A stretch of DNA of 64,000 nt from JAICWP01 sp035252015 (lineage in GTDB: Bacteria > Acidobacteriota > Terriglobia > Terriglobales > Acidobacteriaceae). The DNA lies in the NCBI GenBank assembly GCA_035252015.1, contig DATFDP010000223.1, positions 1 to 64,000 on the forward strand, read 5' to 3'. The position numbers and the translations under genes were made by a program. Positions within the stretch are counted from its first letter, which is position 1. Each line of letters starts with the position of its first letter. The notes under the pieces were generated by a model. The model made no database searches. It was not told the DNA's origin and saw only the letters and a list, made by a program, of their open reading frames with translations. Below, piece after piece: positions 35,126-44,488 of this stretch.

Positions 35126-35156
35126 ACAATACCGCCCTTATAAAAGGAGGCAGTTG

Positions 35157-36029
35157 ATGAAGCGACTGGTCAGAATTGCAGTCCTTATCAGCGTGGCGTG
35201 GGCTATGGCGATTCTCGCCGCCGGCCCAACTTTTGCTGACGAGACTAAGGCGGTGGTTGAGGCTGACCAAGACTTCGTGCAGGCGCTGGGCAAGAGCGAT
35301 AAGGCGGTGGCCGGCAAGCTCCTCGATGCCGACTTCACGTGGACCAACACGCAGGGCAAGACGGTGGGCAGATCCGCAGCCTTGACCGATTTGACGGCGC
35401 TGGCCAGCGCTAATCCCTCCGATGCCGAGGTGAAAGAAACCACCTTCGGCGAGGTGGGCGAGATCACGGCCGTCAGTGGAAAGACGCACGTGCTGCGGGT
35501 GTGGGTGAAGCGTCCGGCAGGCTGGCGCCTGCTGGTCTCACACGCGGCTACTCTGGCACCTGAAGGCCACCTCGGCACCGCCGCCAGGCACGGCACGGAG
35601 TGCGTCAATCCGTGCAAGACGATTCCCTACAAGCCCAAGAACGAAGCGGAGAGGGGCGTGATCGCCTCCTGGCAGGCGCTGGAGACGGCGGTCACCAACC
35701 ACGAATCGCAGAACTGGGGACCGCACGTCGCCGACGAGTTCATGCTGGTCAGCTCGGGCAATGACCATCCGCTGGACAAAAAAGACCGCATGGACATTCT
35801 CGACAAGCAGAAGAAGGCGGGAACCAGTTCCGCGCCAGCGCCGCTGGTTTCGGCGCGCATGTTCGACTTCGGCGACACCGTGGTGATGAGTTGCTTACAT
35901 CAGTCGCCAGGAGGCAAGCCGACCCATGTGACTCGTATCTGGATTAACCGTGATGGGCGCTGGCAGCTAGCTTACAGCCAGCAGACCAGCGTGCAGGGCG
36001 CGACTGGAGGCAAGGGCTCGAAAAGCTAA
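35157..36029 (+). CDS. Exported protein with two tandem NTF2-like (DUF4440/SnoaL) domains
   Basis: The protein has 290 residues; AGGAGG 6 bases upstream fixes the ATG at 35157. After a Sec signal (LVRIAVLISVAWAMAILAAG) come two NTF2-like domains of about 120 residues each: VEADQDFVQALGKSDKAVAG with WVKRPAGWRLLVSH, then SWQALETAVTNHESQNWGPH with WINRDGRWQLAYSQQ. They are joined by the linker ECVNPCKTIPY. The same architecture and linker (CENPCKTVPY) recur in the protein at 54115-55020, so they are paralogs. NTF2-like domains bind small ligands and sometimes catalyse isomerisation. It is the third gene after the hydrolase and binding protein. Confidence 0.82.
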   Translation: MKRLVRIAVLISVAWAMAILAAGPTFADETKAVVEADQDFVQALGKSDKAVAGKLLDADFTWTNTQGKTVGRSAALTDLTALASANPSDAEVKETTFGEVGEITAVSGKTHVLRVWVKRPAGWRLLVSHAATLAPEGHLGTAARHGTECVNPCKTIPYKPKNEAERGVIASWQALETAVTNHESQNWGPHVADEFMLVSSGNDHPLDKKDRMDILDKQKKAGTSSAPAPLVSARMFDFGDTVVMSCLHQSPGGKPTHVTRIWINRDGRWQLAYSQQTSVQGATGGKGSKS

Positions 36030-37516
36030 GGAGCTTGGGAGGCCTGGGGCTTTGGAGTTGCCGCCAGGCTGGGGAGGTTAGAAGCGTTCCAGCCTCCACC
36101 CAGCGCCTGGATAAGCAGAACCGTGGCTGCCATCCGGCGTCCCAGAATGTTCACACCGGCGACCTCGTTGGTCAGCGCCACGTTTTGCGCAGTAATCACC
36201 TCCAGGTAGCTGGTGACCCCGCCCTTGTAGCGATTGGTAGCAGTGGCAAGTGCCTTCTGCGCGGCGGCAACGGCTTCGCCCTGCACCTGCGCTTCCTGCT
36301 CCAGCAACGATATGGCGTTCAACTCGTCCTCCACCTGCTGAAAGCCGGTGAGCACGGTCTCGCGGTAGTTCGCCACCGTCTGATCGTAAGCCGCGCGCGC
36401 CTGCTCGGTGAGGGCGCGCCGCCGGCCCACGTCGAAGAGAGTGGCCGCCGCGGCAGGCCCCGCTGACCAGAAAAGGCTCGGGCCGGAAATCAAAGTTGTG
36501 ATGCTTCCGCTTTCAAATCCCGCCGACGCCGCCAGATTCAGCACTGGATAATAAGCACTGGTTGCAATCCCCACCTGGGAATTAGCGGCTGCCACCCGGC
36601 GCTCAGCTTCGGCAACATCCGGCCGCCGCTCCAGCAACTCGGATGGCAAGCCCAAAGGAATGTTCGGTGGAGGCGTACTCAGGGGCAAAGGCGGCAAGGT
36701 GAACGACGGCGCCGGAGTTCCCACCAGCGTGGCTACGGCGTGCTCATATTGCGCCCGCAGAACGCCCACATCAATGGCCTGAGCGCGCGTCGCGTCCAGT
36801 TGCGCCTGGGCCTGCTGGACATCAAGGCCAGAGGCGAGCCCGCCCTGGTAGCGGTTTTGCGTGAGTTGCAGGGCGCGCTGATAGTCGGCCACGGTGGAGT
36901 TCAGCAGTTGCTCTTCGGCGTCTAGGCTGCGCGCCTGGAAATAATCAAGCGCCAAGTCGGCGTGCATGGCCAGGTTGACCGCAGCCAGATCCGCGGCGCT
37001 GGCCTGCGCCTGCTCCCGGCTGGCTTCCACCGTCTTCCGCACCCGTCCCCATACATCGGCCTGATAAGACAGAGTGACGGGCAGCATCAAGTCCGTGAAT
37101 GTCCTGCCCGACAGCGTGGTGCTGCGCGGCTGCCGATTTTCTGAAGTATGAGCGCGGGTAGCCGAAGCTCCGCCGGTGATGGTTGGATAATAATCGGCGC
37201 GATAGTAGCGCAGCTGAGCGCGCGCCTGGCGGAACTGCGCCTCCGCCGCTTTCAGGTTCTGGTTGGAAACATTGACCTGCTGCTCCAGCGTGTTTAACTG
37301 CGGGTCATTAAAAATTGTCCACCAGTCTCCGCCTAAAGCTTGTTCGCTGGGCTGCGCCTGTTTCCAGGCTCCCGTCTCTTTGTAGGCCGGCGGAACCGGC
37401 GTAGTTGGGCGGGAGTACCGTGGCCCAACGGTGCAGCCCAGCGTCACAAGCAGGGCCGCGCATGCACTTGCGAAAGCCGCGTGCCTCATGGACGGCGACT
37501 TGGAACGAGCTTTCAC
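36026..37516 (-). CDS. NodT-family outer membrane efflux lipoprotein
   Basis: The 496-residue protein has a lipoprotein signal ending in TLGC, then the NodT/OprM-type sequence VGPRYSRPTTPVPPAYKE and ALGGDWWTIFNDPQLNTLEQ. Two OEP repeats with long helices follow (AEAQFRQARAQLRYYRADYY, and EQARAAYDQTVANYRETVLT in the second). It forms the trimeric tunnel through the outer membrane for the adaptor and pump encoded upstream. It starts at a GTG that overlaps the adaptor stop (GTGA, 37513-37516); an ATG nine codons later is possible. It is the last gene of the three-gene efflux operon. Confidence 0.94.
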   Translation of the reverse strand: MKARSKSPSMRHAAFASACAALLVTLGCTVGPRYSRPTTPVPPAYKETGAWKQAQPSEQALGGDWWTIFNDPQLNTLEQQVNVSNQNLKAAEAQFRQARAQLRYYRADYYPTITGGASATRAHTSENRQPRSTTLSGRTFTDLMLPVTLSYQADVWGRVRKTVEASREQAQASAADLAAVNLAMHADLALDYFQARSLDAEEQLLNSTVADYQRALQLTQNRYQGGLASGLDVQQAQAQLDATRAQAIDVGVLRAQYEHAVATLVGTPAPSFTLPPLPLSTPPPNIPLGLPSELLERRPDVAEAERRVAAANSQVGIATSAYYPVLNLAASAGFESGSITTLISGPSLFWSAGPAAAATLFDVGRRRALTEQARAAYDQTVANYRETVLTGFQQVEDELNAISLLEQEAQVQGEAVAAAQKALATATNRYKGGVTSYLEVITAQNVALTNEVAGVNILGRRMAATVLLIQALGGGWNASNLPSLAATPKPQASQAP

Positions 37517-38739
37517 TCTTGGCTGTCCTGCACGGTGGGCGGATGAGAAGGCTGTGTGTTGGAGTTCCTCACCACCACGCTTTCACCAGCCTCGAGCGAA
37601 TCCGGCGGGTTAATTACCACCGCATCTTGCTGCGAAAGCCCGGCGAGCACTTCCACGCTATTGCCAAAGTCGCGGCCGATGGTCAGTTTCTGCAGCCGGA
37701 TGCGGTTGTCCGGGCCGACCACCGCCGCCAATGTGCCTTGCGGCCGAAACAGCAGCGCATTGATGGGCAGGTTGAGCCGCTTCGTTACTGATTCTGCGGC
37801 GAAATGAACTTCAGCGTAGGCGCCCGGCATGAGAGCGCCCGTGGGATTGGGCACATCCACCTCGGTGAGCAGGGTGCGCGTGCTGGGGTCAATTGCGTCG
37901 GCGGTGCGCACCACCTGCCCGCAGAAACTGCGCCCGGGAGACTCGGTAAGCTGCAGGCAGGCGTTCAATCCCTTCCGCACTAATCGGCTGTCTGACTGCG
38001 GCACGGAAACATACACGCGCAGGGGATCGGTCTGAGACAAATCGAACATCTCGCGGTTGCCGCCCGAGCCGCCACCGGCGTTGATCAGGTAACCGATGTC
38101 GACATTGCGGCGCGTTACCACGCCGGAGAAAGGCGCATAAACATGCTTGAATGATTCCAGTTCCGCCAGACGCTTGACGTTTGCCTCCGCCGATTGAACC
38201 GCCGCCTGCTTGGCCGCATCGTCGCCAATGGCATTATCCACTTCCTGTTTTGAAACTGAATCGGTGTTAAGCAGGCCCTGGTATCTCTCCGCCGTGATGG
38301 CTGCCAGTTTGGCGTTGGCCCTGGCAGTGGCCAGCTCGGCGCGCGCCTGCGCCAGTTGCTGATCAACTTCGGGCGTGTCTGTTTCCGCCAGCAACTCGCC
38401 TTTTTTTACGCGGCTGCCAATGTCCTTGTACCAGGCCTTCAAATAGCCGTTAGTACGGGCATAAATAGGCGACTGCACGTAGGCTTCGATAGTGGCCGGC
38501 AAAACCAGTTCGGATTCGCCACCCTCGGGTGTGGCATGGATTACCGAGACGTAAGGAACCGCCATCTGCTCCGTCTGCTTGGCCAGCACGCGGCGCTCGG
38601 CCCGGCGCTGCGTGATGCTGTAAAGAGCAAAAACCAGCAGGACTAAGGCGGCGATCACCAACACGCCCACGGCGCGGCGCGCCCGGTGCTGCCGGGTTGC
38701 CGCTTCGTCGTGCTGCAGGTCCTTTAGGGTGTGGTCCAT
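37513..38739 (-). CDS. RND efflux periplasmic adaptor (membrane fusion protein)
   Basis: The 408-residue protein has an N-terminal membrane anchor (AVGVLVIAALVLLVFALYSI) and the HlyD/AcrA order of domains: a lipoyl half (YVQSPIYARTNGYLKAWYKD, GSRVKKGELLAETDTPEVDQ), an alpha-helical hairpin (residues 125-185), the second lipoyl half (HVYAPFSGVVTRRNVDIGYL) and a beta-barrel (VDVPNPTGALMPGAYAEVHF). It links the inner membrane pump to the outer membrane channel. It begins 6 bp after the pump gene. Confidence 0.94.
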   Translation of the reverse strand: MDHTLKDLQHDEAATRQHRARRAVGVLVIAALVLLVFALYSITQRRAERRVLAKQTEQMAVPYVSVIHATPEGGESELVLPATIEAYVQSPIYARTNGYLKAWYKDIGSRVKKGELLAETDTPEVDQQLAQARAELATARANAKLAAITAERYQGLLNTDSVSKQEVDNAIGDDAAKQAAVQSAEANVKRLAELESFKHVYAPFSGVVTRRNVDIGYLINAGGGSGGNREMFDLSQTDPLRVYVSVPQSDSRLVRKGLNACLQLTESPGRSFCGQVVRTADAIDPSTRTLLTEVDVPNPTGALMPGAYAEVHFAAESVTKRLNLPINALLFRPQGTLAAVVGPDNRIRLQKLTIGRDFGNSVEVLAGLSQQDAVVINPPDSLEAGESVVVRNSNTQPSHPPTVQDSQE

Positions 38740-38745
38740 TTTTCT

Positions 38746-41700
38746 TCAGTAGTTTTCTTCCGGCACCAGATCCGCCGCTCCTGCCGCGCTCATCCGCGAT
38801 CCGGGCCGAGTGCGGCGGTGCACGATGGAAAACACGCAGGGCACAAAGAATAAGGTAGCAAATGTTGCCACCATCAAGCCTCCGATCACAGCGCGGCCTA
38901 GAGGCGCGTTCTGCTCGCCGCCTTCGCCCAGCCCTAGCGCCATGGGCAACATGCCGATAATCATGGCCAGAGCGGTCATCAGCACCGGCCGCATGCGGAT
39001 ATAGCCGGCTTCCAGAGCGGCGGCGGTGGAGTTCAATCCTTCGCGCATGCGCTCGCGGGCGAATGACACCATAAGAATGCTGTTGGCCGTCGCCACTCCC
39101 ATGCACATGATCGTGCCGGTCAGCGAAGGCACGCTCAGAGTGGTATGCGTGACCAGCAGTATCCAGACAATGCCCGCCAATGCCCCAGGCAACGCAGTAA
39201 TGATGATGAACGGGTCCAGCCAGGATTGGAAGTTGAGGACAATCAGCAGGTAAACCAGCACGATCGCGACCAGCACGCCGGCCGCCAGTCCGACGAATGA
39301 CGTGGTCATCGTATTCACCTGGCCGCGCACTTCCAGCTGGGTGCCGCGCGGCAGACGCTGATGGTAGTTGTTGAGAATTTTCTGCACGTCAGCAGCGACG
39401 CCGCCCAGGTCGCGCCGCTCTACCGAGGCAAACACATCCACCATTGGCTGGGCGTCGTAATGCGATACGACCACCGGTTCCGCCTGCAGGCTGGTCCTCA
39501 CCAGGTTGCCCAAAACTTGTGGCTGGGCAGCGCCGGCCGGGCGAACAGGGATGTTCTCCAGCGCCTGCATGGAATCCACCTTGTACTGGGGCACCTGCAC
39601 GGCCACGCTGTATTCGATTCCTGTCCTGGGGTTTACCCAGAATGAAGGTGCGGTCTGGAAGCTTGAACTCAACGTGAGGAGCAGGCTCTGGGCTACATCT
39701 ACCTGTGAAAGGCCTACTGATTGGGCGCGAGTACGATTAACGTCCAGGAAAACCGTCGGCTGGGAAAGCAATTGCTGAACGTGAACGTCCACCGCGCCGG
39801 GCACGTGCTGGATGCGATTGGCGATTTCCTGAGCCAGCATGTAATTGGCGTTGCGGTTGGGGCCGATCAACTGAATGTCGATGGGCGCGGGCACCCCAAA
39901 ATTTAAAATCTGGCTGACAATGTCGGCCGGCTGGAAGAAGAACTGCGTTCCGGGGAAGTTTTTGGGCAGACGCGCGCGCAATTCGTCAATGTAATGGACG
40001 GTTGGGAAGCGGTGTCCCGGCCGCAGCGAGATCAGGATTTCGGCGTCAGAGGTGCCGATGGTTCCGGAGTTGCTGTAAGACATGTTGATGGCACTGTAGG
40101 GCAGGCCGACGTTGTCCAGCACATTGGCCAAATCTTCGGGCGGAATCACCTGCCGGATCAGGTTGTCCACCTGGTCGCACTCGCGGGCGGTTTCCTCCAC
40201 CCGCTGCGCCACCGGCCCACGCAGGTGCAGGCGGACGAGGCCGGCGTCCACACTGGGAAAGAAGTCGCGGCCCACAATGAGGAGGAGGGGCGCCGAAAGC
40301 AGACAGAATCCCACGAACACCAAGACGAACGCACGCGAATGGTCCAGGGTGAACTGCAGCCATCCGCGGTAGCTGGCACGCATGCGGTCGAAGCCGTGTG
40401 CGAACCGGCGCTGCATGCGGGAAAAGATGTCCCTGCCGGTGGCGAACTCCTCGCCGCGATGGCCGCGAAGCAGGTACATGGCCAGAGTTGGCACTAGCGT
40501 GCGCGAAAGCAGGTAAGAGGCCAGCATGGCGAAGACCACGGCTTCGGCCAGCGGTACGAAGAGGTATTTAGCCACGCCGGTCAGGAAGAACATGGGCACA
40601 AACACAATGCAGATGCACAGCGTGGAGACGAAGGCCGGCACTGCGATCTGCTGTGCGCCATCCAGAATGGCGCGCACCGTTTGCTTCCCCTGGGCCAGGT
40701 TGCGGTTGATGTTTTCGATTTCCACGGTGGCATCGTCCACCAGGATGCCGACCGCGAGCGCCAGTCCACCCAGCGTCATGATGTTGATGCTCTCGCCCAG
40801 CGCGCTCAGGATGCAGATGGAAACCAGAATGGAGAGCGGAATAGAGACCGCGATGATGAGCGTGCTCCGCCAGTTTCCCAGGAACAGCAGGATCATCAGC
40901 GCCGTCATGCAGGCGGCGATAAGGGCTTCGCGGATCACCCCCTGCACCGCGGCGCGCACAAAGATGGACTGGTCAAACAAGGGCGTCATCACCAGTTGCC
41001 GAGGCAGGGTTGCGGCGATGACTGGCAGCATGCCCTTAACGCGGGAGACAATGTCGAGCGTAGAGGTGCCGCCGGTTTTGTAAATGCTGAGCAGCACGCC
41101 GCGCTGGCCGTCCATGCGCACGATGTTGGTCTGCGGTGAGAAGCCGTCGCTCACATAGGCCACGTCGCGCAGGTAGATGGTCGCCCCGTTCACCGTTTTG
41201 ATAGGCAGGCTGTTCAGTTCCGCGATGGTTTGTGGGCTGCTGTTCATTTCCACGTTATATTCCGTGGAACCGAGCTTGACCGTGCCCGAAGGCAAAATCA
41301 GATTCTGTGCGTTCACCGCGTCAATAACGTCTACGGGCGAAAGCCCCTTTGCATGCAGTGCGGGAATGTCGAGATTTACCGCGACCAGGCGCTGCTTGCC
41401 GCCGTAGGGGAAGGTGATCGCCGCCCCCGGAACCGTGGCCATACGGTTGCGGATGAAGTTCTGTCCGTAGTCATTCAGTTGCTGCTCAGAGAGGCCTTCG
41501 CCGCGCAGTCCCAGTTGCAGCACCGGCACCGTGGACGCGGAGTAGATGATGATGAGTGGCGGGTTGGTGCCCGGCGGCATCTGGCGTATGACTGTCTGCG
41601 AGATGGAGGTCACCTGGGAAAGCGCGGTTTGAATGTTCGCCCCCGGCTGGAAGAACACCTTGATGAAGGACCGCCCCACCACCGTCTGCGACTCAATGTG

Positions 41701-41937
41701 CTCGATGTTGTTTACGGTGGTGGTCAGCGAGCGTTCATAGCTGGAGACGATGCGGTGCTCCATCTCCAGCGGAGAAAGCCCGCTGTAGTTCCAGACAATG
41801 GTGATTACCGGGATGTTGATTTCCGGGAGGATATCAATCGCGGTGCGCAGCAGGACAAAGGGGAAGATGAAGATGATGACCAGCGCCAATACGATGAACG
41901 TATAGGGCCGGTTCAGCGCGATTCGTACGATCCACAT
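38746..41937 (-). CDS. RND multidrug efflux pump, AcrB/MdtB type
   Basis: The 1063-residue inner membrane pump has the full HAE1-type layout of twelve membrane segments and two large periplasmic loops. Signature stretches are ALVIIFIFPFVLLRTAIDIL, IPVITIVWNYSGLSPLEMEH, GGLALAVGILVDDATVEIEN (TM4, with the proton-relay Asp pair in VDD) and GTIMCMGVATANSILMVSFA in the second half. It exports drugs, dyes or toxic metabolites by proton antiport. It leads the efflux operon. A perfect 11-bp inverted repeat ends 10 bp before its ATG, and no conventional ribosome site is visible there. Confidence 0.95.
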   Translation of the reverse strand: MWIVRIALNRPYTFIVLALVIIFIFPFVLLRTAIDILPEINIPVITIVWNYSGLSPLEMEHRIVSSYERSLTTTVNNIEHIESQTVVGRSFIKVFFQPGANIQTALSQVTSISQTVIRQMPPGTNPPLIIIYSASTVPVLQLGLRGEGLSEQQLNDYGQNFIRNRMATVPGAAITFPYGGKQRLVAVNLDIPALHAKGLSPVDVIDAVNAQNLILPSGTVKLGSTEYNVEMNSSPQTIAELNSLPIKTVNGATIYLRDVAYVSDGFSPQTNIVRMDGQRGVLLSIYKTGGTSTLDIVSRVKGMLPVIAATLPRQLVMTPLFDQSIFVRAAVQGVIREALIAACMTALMILLFLGNWRSTLIIAVSIPLSILVSICILSALGESINIMTLGGLALAVGILVDDATVEIENINRNLAQGKQTVRAILDGAQQIAVPAFVSTLCICIVFVPMFFLTGVAKYLFVPLAEAVVFAMLASYLLSRTLVPTLAMYLLRGHRGEEFATGRDIFSRMQRRFAHGFDRMRASYRGWLQFTLDHSRAFVLVFVGFCLLSAPLLLIVGRDFFPSVDAGLVRLHLRGPVAQRVEETARECDQVDNLIRQVIPPEDLANVLDNVGLPYSAINMSYSNSGTIGTSDAEILISLRPGHRFPTVHYIDELRARLPKNFPGTQFFFQPADIVSQILNFGVPAPIDIQLIGPNRNANYMLAQEIANRIQHVPGAVDVHVQQLLSQPTVFLDVNRTRAQSVGLSQVDVAQSLLLTLSSSFQTAPSFWVNPRTGIEYSVAVQVPQYKVDSMQALENIPVRPAGAAQPQVLGNLVRTSLQAEPVVVSHYDAQPMVDVFASVERRDLGGVAADVQKILNNYHQRLPRGTQLEVRGQVNTMTTSFVGLAAGVLVAIVLVYLLIVLNFQSWLDPFIIITALPGALAGIVWILLVTHTTLSVPSLTGTIMCMGVATANSILMVSFARERMREGLNSTAAALEAGYIRMRPVLMTALAMIIGMLPMALGLGEGGEQNAPLGRAVIGGLMVATFATLFFVPCVFSIVHRRTRPGSRMSAAGAADLVPEENY

Positions 41938-41947
41938 GGGTAATTCG

Positions 41948-41977
41948 ACACCCGCTTACCACCGTCTAAGCGGGTGT
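41948..41977 (-). promoter_or_regulatory. 11-bp perfect inverted repeat before the RND operon
   Basis: ACACCCGCTTA (41948-41958) and TAAGCGGGTGT (41967-41977) are exact complements around an 8-nt spacer. The repeat ends 10 bp before the pump start codon. Size, symmetry and place fit a TetR-type operator. As RNA it would form a stable hairpin where the ribosome site should be. On the plus strand a TTTT follows, so it could also end antisense transcription. No regulator gene adjoins it. Confidence 0.55.
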
Positions 41978-42075
41978 TTTGATTGTAATTAGGCGGCCTG
42001 GAGCCCAATGTAAAGATTTGTAATCCCCGCGGGTATCGGCCGTCTTGCCCGCCAGCAGCCGCTCTTCCCGCAGTC

Positions 42076-43383
42076 TCAGTTTCCTGCCACGCGAACCTGC
42101 TCTGGCTGCGTTGTGGCCGCCACCGCGGGAATAGTCAGGCTATCTCGCAGATCCGCCCCGGTCAGTTCCCCCTCCCAGCGGCTGATCACCAAGGTGGCCA
42201 CGCCATTCCCCACCACGTTGGTCAGGGCGCGGCATTCGCTCATGAATTTGTCCACGCCGAGCAGCAGGGCCAAGGCCTGAATGGGTATCGAGGGCACGGC
42301 CGCCAGAGTCGCCGCCAGCGTGACAAAGCCATTTCCGGTCACGCCCGAGCCGCCCTTAGAGGCGATCATGGCGAACAGCAGAATCCCCAACTCCTGCACC
42401 AGCGTAAGGTGGGTGTTGGTCGCCTGCGCGAGGAACAGCACCGAAAGCGTCATGTAGATGTTCGTACCATCGGTGTTGAAGCTGTACCCGGTCGGGAACA
42501 CCAGTCCAACGACCGAGGCAGACGCGCCCAGGCGCTCCAGCTTCTGCATCATGTCGGGCAGGACGGTTTCTGAGGAGCTGGTGCCCAGCACGATGAGCAA
42601 CTCGTCCTTGATGTACGCCAAAAACCGCAGGATCGAAAATCCAGTCAGGCGAGCGATGATCCCTAATACCAGCAGCACGAAGAGCGCACTGGTGAGATAA
42701 AACGTGCCGACCAATTGAGCCAGGTTGGACAGGGAGCTGATGCGATAACGGCCAACCGTGAAGGCCATCGCCCCGAATGCTCCGATGGGCGCGGCTGTTA
42801 CGATAATCCGCACGATAGCAAAGAATACTTTCCCGGCTGCTTCTACCGCGCGGTTGACCCGGGCTCCCACTTCGCCCAGACGGGCGAGCGCGAAGCCAGT
42901 AAGAATCGAGACCAGCAGAACCTGCAGCACGTCGCCGTGGACGAATGCGTCCACAAAGGTCTGTGGAATCGCGGCCAGCAAACGCCCAACAATTCCGACC
43001 TCCTTGGCTTGCCCGGCATAAGCCGTCACTGCCTTAGGATCGAGCGTTGCGGCGACGACGTTGAAGCCCACGCCTGGGTGCAGCAGGTGGCCGATCACCA
43101 GGCCGATCGCGAGGGCAAAGGTGGAGACCACCTCGAAGTACACCAGCGCCTTCACACCAATGCGGCCGACTTTCTTCAGGTCGCTCATGGAGGCGATCCC
43201 CTGCACCACGGTGCAGAACACCACCGGCGCAATCATCATACGGATGAGGGCGATGAAGGCGTCGCCCAGGGGCTTGCAGGCCACGCCTATCCGGGGAAAC
43301 AGATGTCCCACCCCTATCCCCAGAAGGATGGCGATGATCACCTGCACGTACAGGGTCGTGTACCAGCGTTGGCGCCTCGGCAT
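42076..43383 (-). CDS. Dicarboxylate/amino acid:cation symporter (DAACS family)
   Basis: The 435-residue protein matches the DctA/GltP family in order and length: LYVQVIIAILLGIGVGHLFP (TM1), FIALIRMMIAPVVFCTVVQG (TM2), the serine-rich reentrant loop ELLIVLGTSSSETVLPDMMQ (HP1), GYSFNTDGTNIYMTLSVLFL (TM7 with the NTDGT cation site) and SKGGSGVTGNGFVTLAATLA (HP2). It would import C4-dicarboxylates or acidic amino acids with protons or sodium. It reads in the same direction as the dehydrogenase operon upstream but is separated from it by a repeat element, so it may have its own promoter. Confidence 0.93.
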   Translation of the reverse strand: MPRRQRWYTTLYVQVIIAILLGIGVGHLFPRIGVACKPLGDAFIALIRMMIAPVVFCTVVQGIASMSDLKKVGRIGVKALVYFEVVSTFALAIGLVIGHLLHPGVGFNVVAATLDPKAVTAYAGQAKEVGIVGRLLAAIPQTFVDAFVHGDVLQVLLVSILTGFALARLGEVGARVNRAVEAAGKVFFAIVRIIVTAAPIGAFGAMAFTVGRYRISSLSNLAQLVGTFYLTSALFVLLVLGIIARLTGFSILRFLAYIKDELLIVLGTSSSETVLPDMMQKLERLGASASVVGLVFPTGYSFNTDGTNIYMTLSVLFLAQATNTHLTLVQELGILLFAMIASKGGSGVTGNGFVTLAATLAAVPSIPIQALALLLGVDKFMSECRALTNVVGNGVATLVISRWEGELTGADLRDSLTIPAVAATTQPEQVRVAGN

Positions 43384-43403
43384 AGTGCGCTTACCCTAAC
43401 GTA

Positions 43404-43461
43404 CCTCAGGGGCTGAAGCCCGTATTTCAAACGCTCCTATACAGCACGGCTGAAGCCGTGC
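43404..43461. repeat. REP-like element pair (GGCTGAAGCC palindromes)
   Basis: CCTCAGGGGCTGAAGCCCG (43404-43422) differs by one base from the copy at 26981. GCACGGCTGAAGCCGTGC (43444-43461) is a second palindrome with arms GCACGGC and GCCGTGC. They fill the gap between the dehydrogenase and symporter genes and may form transcript hairpins. Confidence 0.65.
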
Positions 43462-43494
43462 CCTTCCGAAAAACAGCGTCCGAGCGATGCCTGT

Positions 43495-44469
43495 TTAGTA
43501 CACGCGATGCAAGGGCGGCTGCCCGGCAACCAGCACCCGTTCCACATTCGCCCACGCCGTCCGGAACAGAACTTCGGAAGCTTGCCGCGTGACACCTGCA
43601 ATGTGCGGAGTGAGCCAGAGCCGGTCTGAACCTTCCGCCGCCAGTGCCAGCAGCGGATTGTCGGCTGCTGGCGGTTCGCTGGAGTAAACATCCACCGCCG
43701 CGCCGCCCAAATGGCCGGCACGCAAGTGGCTGGCCAGCGCCATCTCATCCACCACGCCGCCGCGCGAAGCCTGCACCAGCACCGCGCCCGGCTTCATCTT
43801 TGCCAGTTGCCGTTCGCCGATCATGCCCTTGGTCTCCGGCAGCAGCGGCACGTGCAGGCTGACGAGGTCTGCGGTCTCCAGCAATTCGTGCAACGAGACA
43901 GGCCGCGCGCCTACCGCTTCCGCGGCTGCGCGATCGCGAGGCGCAGGATCGTAATAGCACACCCGACAACCCATTTTGTGAAGAGCTGTCGCTACCGCTA
44001 GCCCAATTGCTCCCAGGCCCACCACGCCCGCCAGCAATCCCTCCAGGCCGCTGAAATTCGCGGCCACCAGGCTCTCCCGGCAATGGCCGTAGTTTCCCTT
44101 GCGAATTTCGGTATCGGCCCAGCACAACCGCCGCAATAGCACAACGGCCGCCGCCACCGCGTACTCCGCCACCGCCTTGTTGCTGGCGGCAGGAACATTC
44201 GCCACGGGGATGCCGAGGCGCTTCATCGTGGCCTCGTCGAGCCGATCCAGCCCGGCGCCGGTCACCTGCACCAACTGCAGCTTCGTGGCTTCAAACAGGG
44301 CGGGCGCAATGCGCGGACCCACGGCGGGAATGACCAATGCGCGCGCCTGCCTGACCATTTTGCCCAGGTCACAGCTGTCGGGCATGCGGTAAACGACCGC
44401 TAGCGAGGACGGCGGCAGCGCCCCCACTCGCGCGAAATCTGCTTCCGGCCGCAGACATACCACGTCCAT
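43495..44469 (-). CDS. D-isomer-specific 2-hydroxyacid dehydrogenase
   Basis: The 324-residue protein has the D-2-hydroxyacid dehydrogenase fold. The NAD site is VVGLGAIGLAVATALHKMGC with the acidic residue in CYYDPAPRD. Catalytic residues are Arg in VQASRGGVVDEMAL, Glu in VDVYSSEPPA and His in WLTPHIAGVTRQA. The substrate-binding N-terminal part has VTGAGLDRLDEATMKRLGIP. It would interconvert a 2-hydroxy acid and a 2-oxo acid with NAD(P)H. It is the last gene of the minus-strand operon, 19 bp after the cupin gene, which suggests a late step of sugar-acid breakdown. Confidence 0.92.
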   Translation of the reverse strand: MDVVCLRPEADFARVGALPPSSLAVVYRMPDSCDLGKMVRQARALVIPAVGPRIAPALFEATKLQLVQVTGAGLDRLDEATMKRLGIPVANVPAASNKAVAEYAVAAAVVLLRRLCWADTEIRKGNYGHCRESLVAANFSGLEGLLAGVVGLGAIGLAVATALHKMGCRVCYYDPAPRDRAAAEAVGARPVSLHELLETADLVSLHVPLLPETKGMIGERQLAKMKPGAVLVQASRGGVVDEMALASHLRAGHLGGAAVDVYSSEPPAADNPLLALAAEGSDRLWLTPHIAGVTRQASEVLFRTAWANVERVLVAGQPPLHRVY

Positions 44470-44488
44470 GCGATGGCCCCTGGACCGC

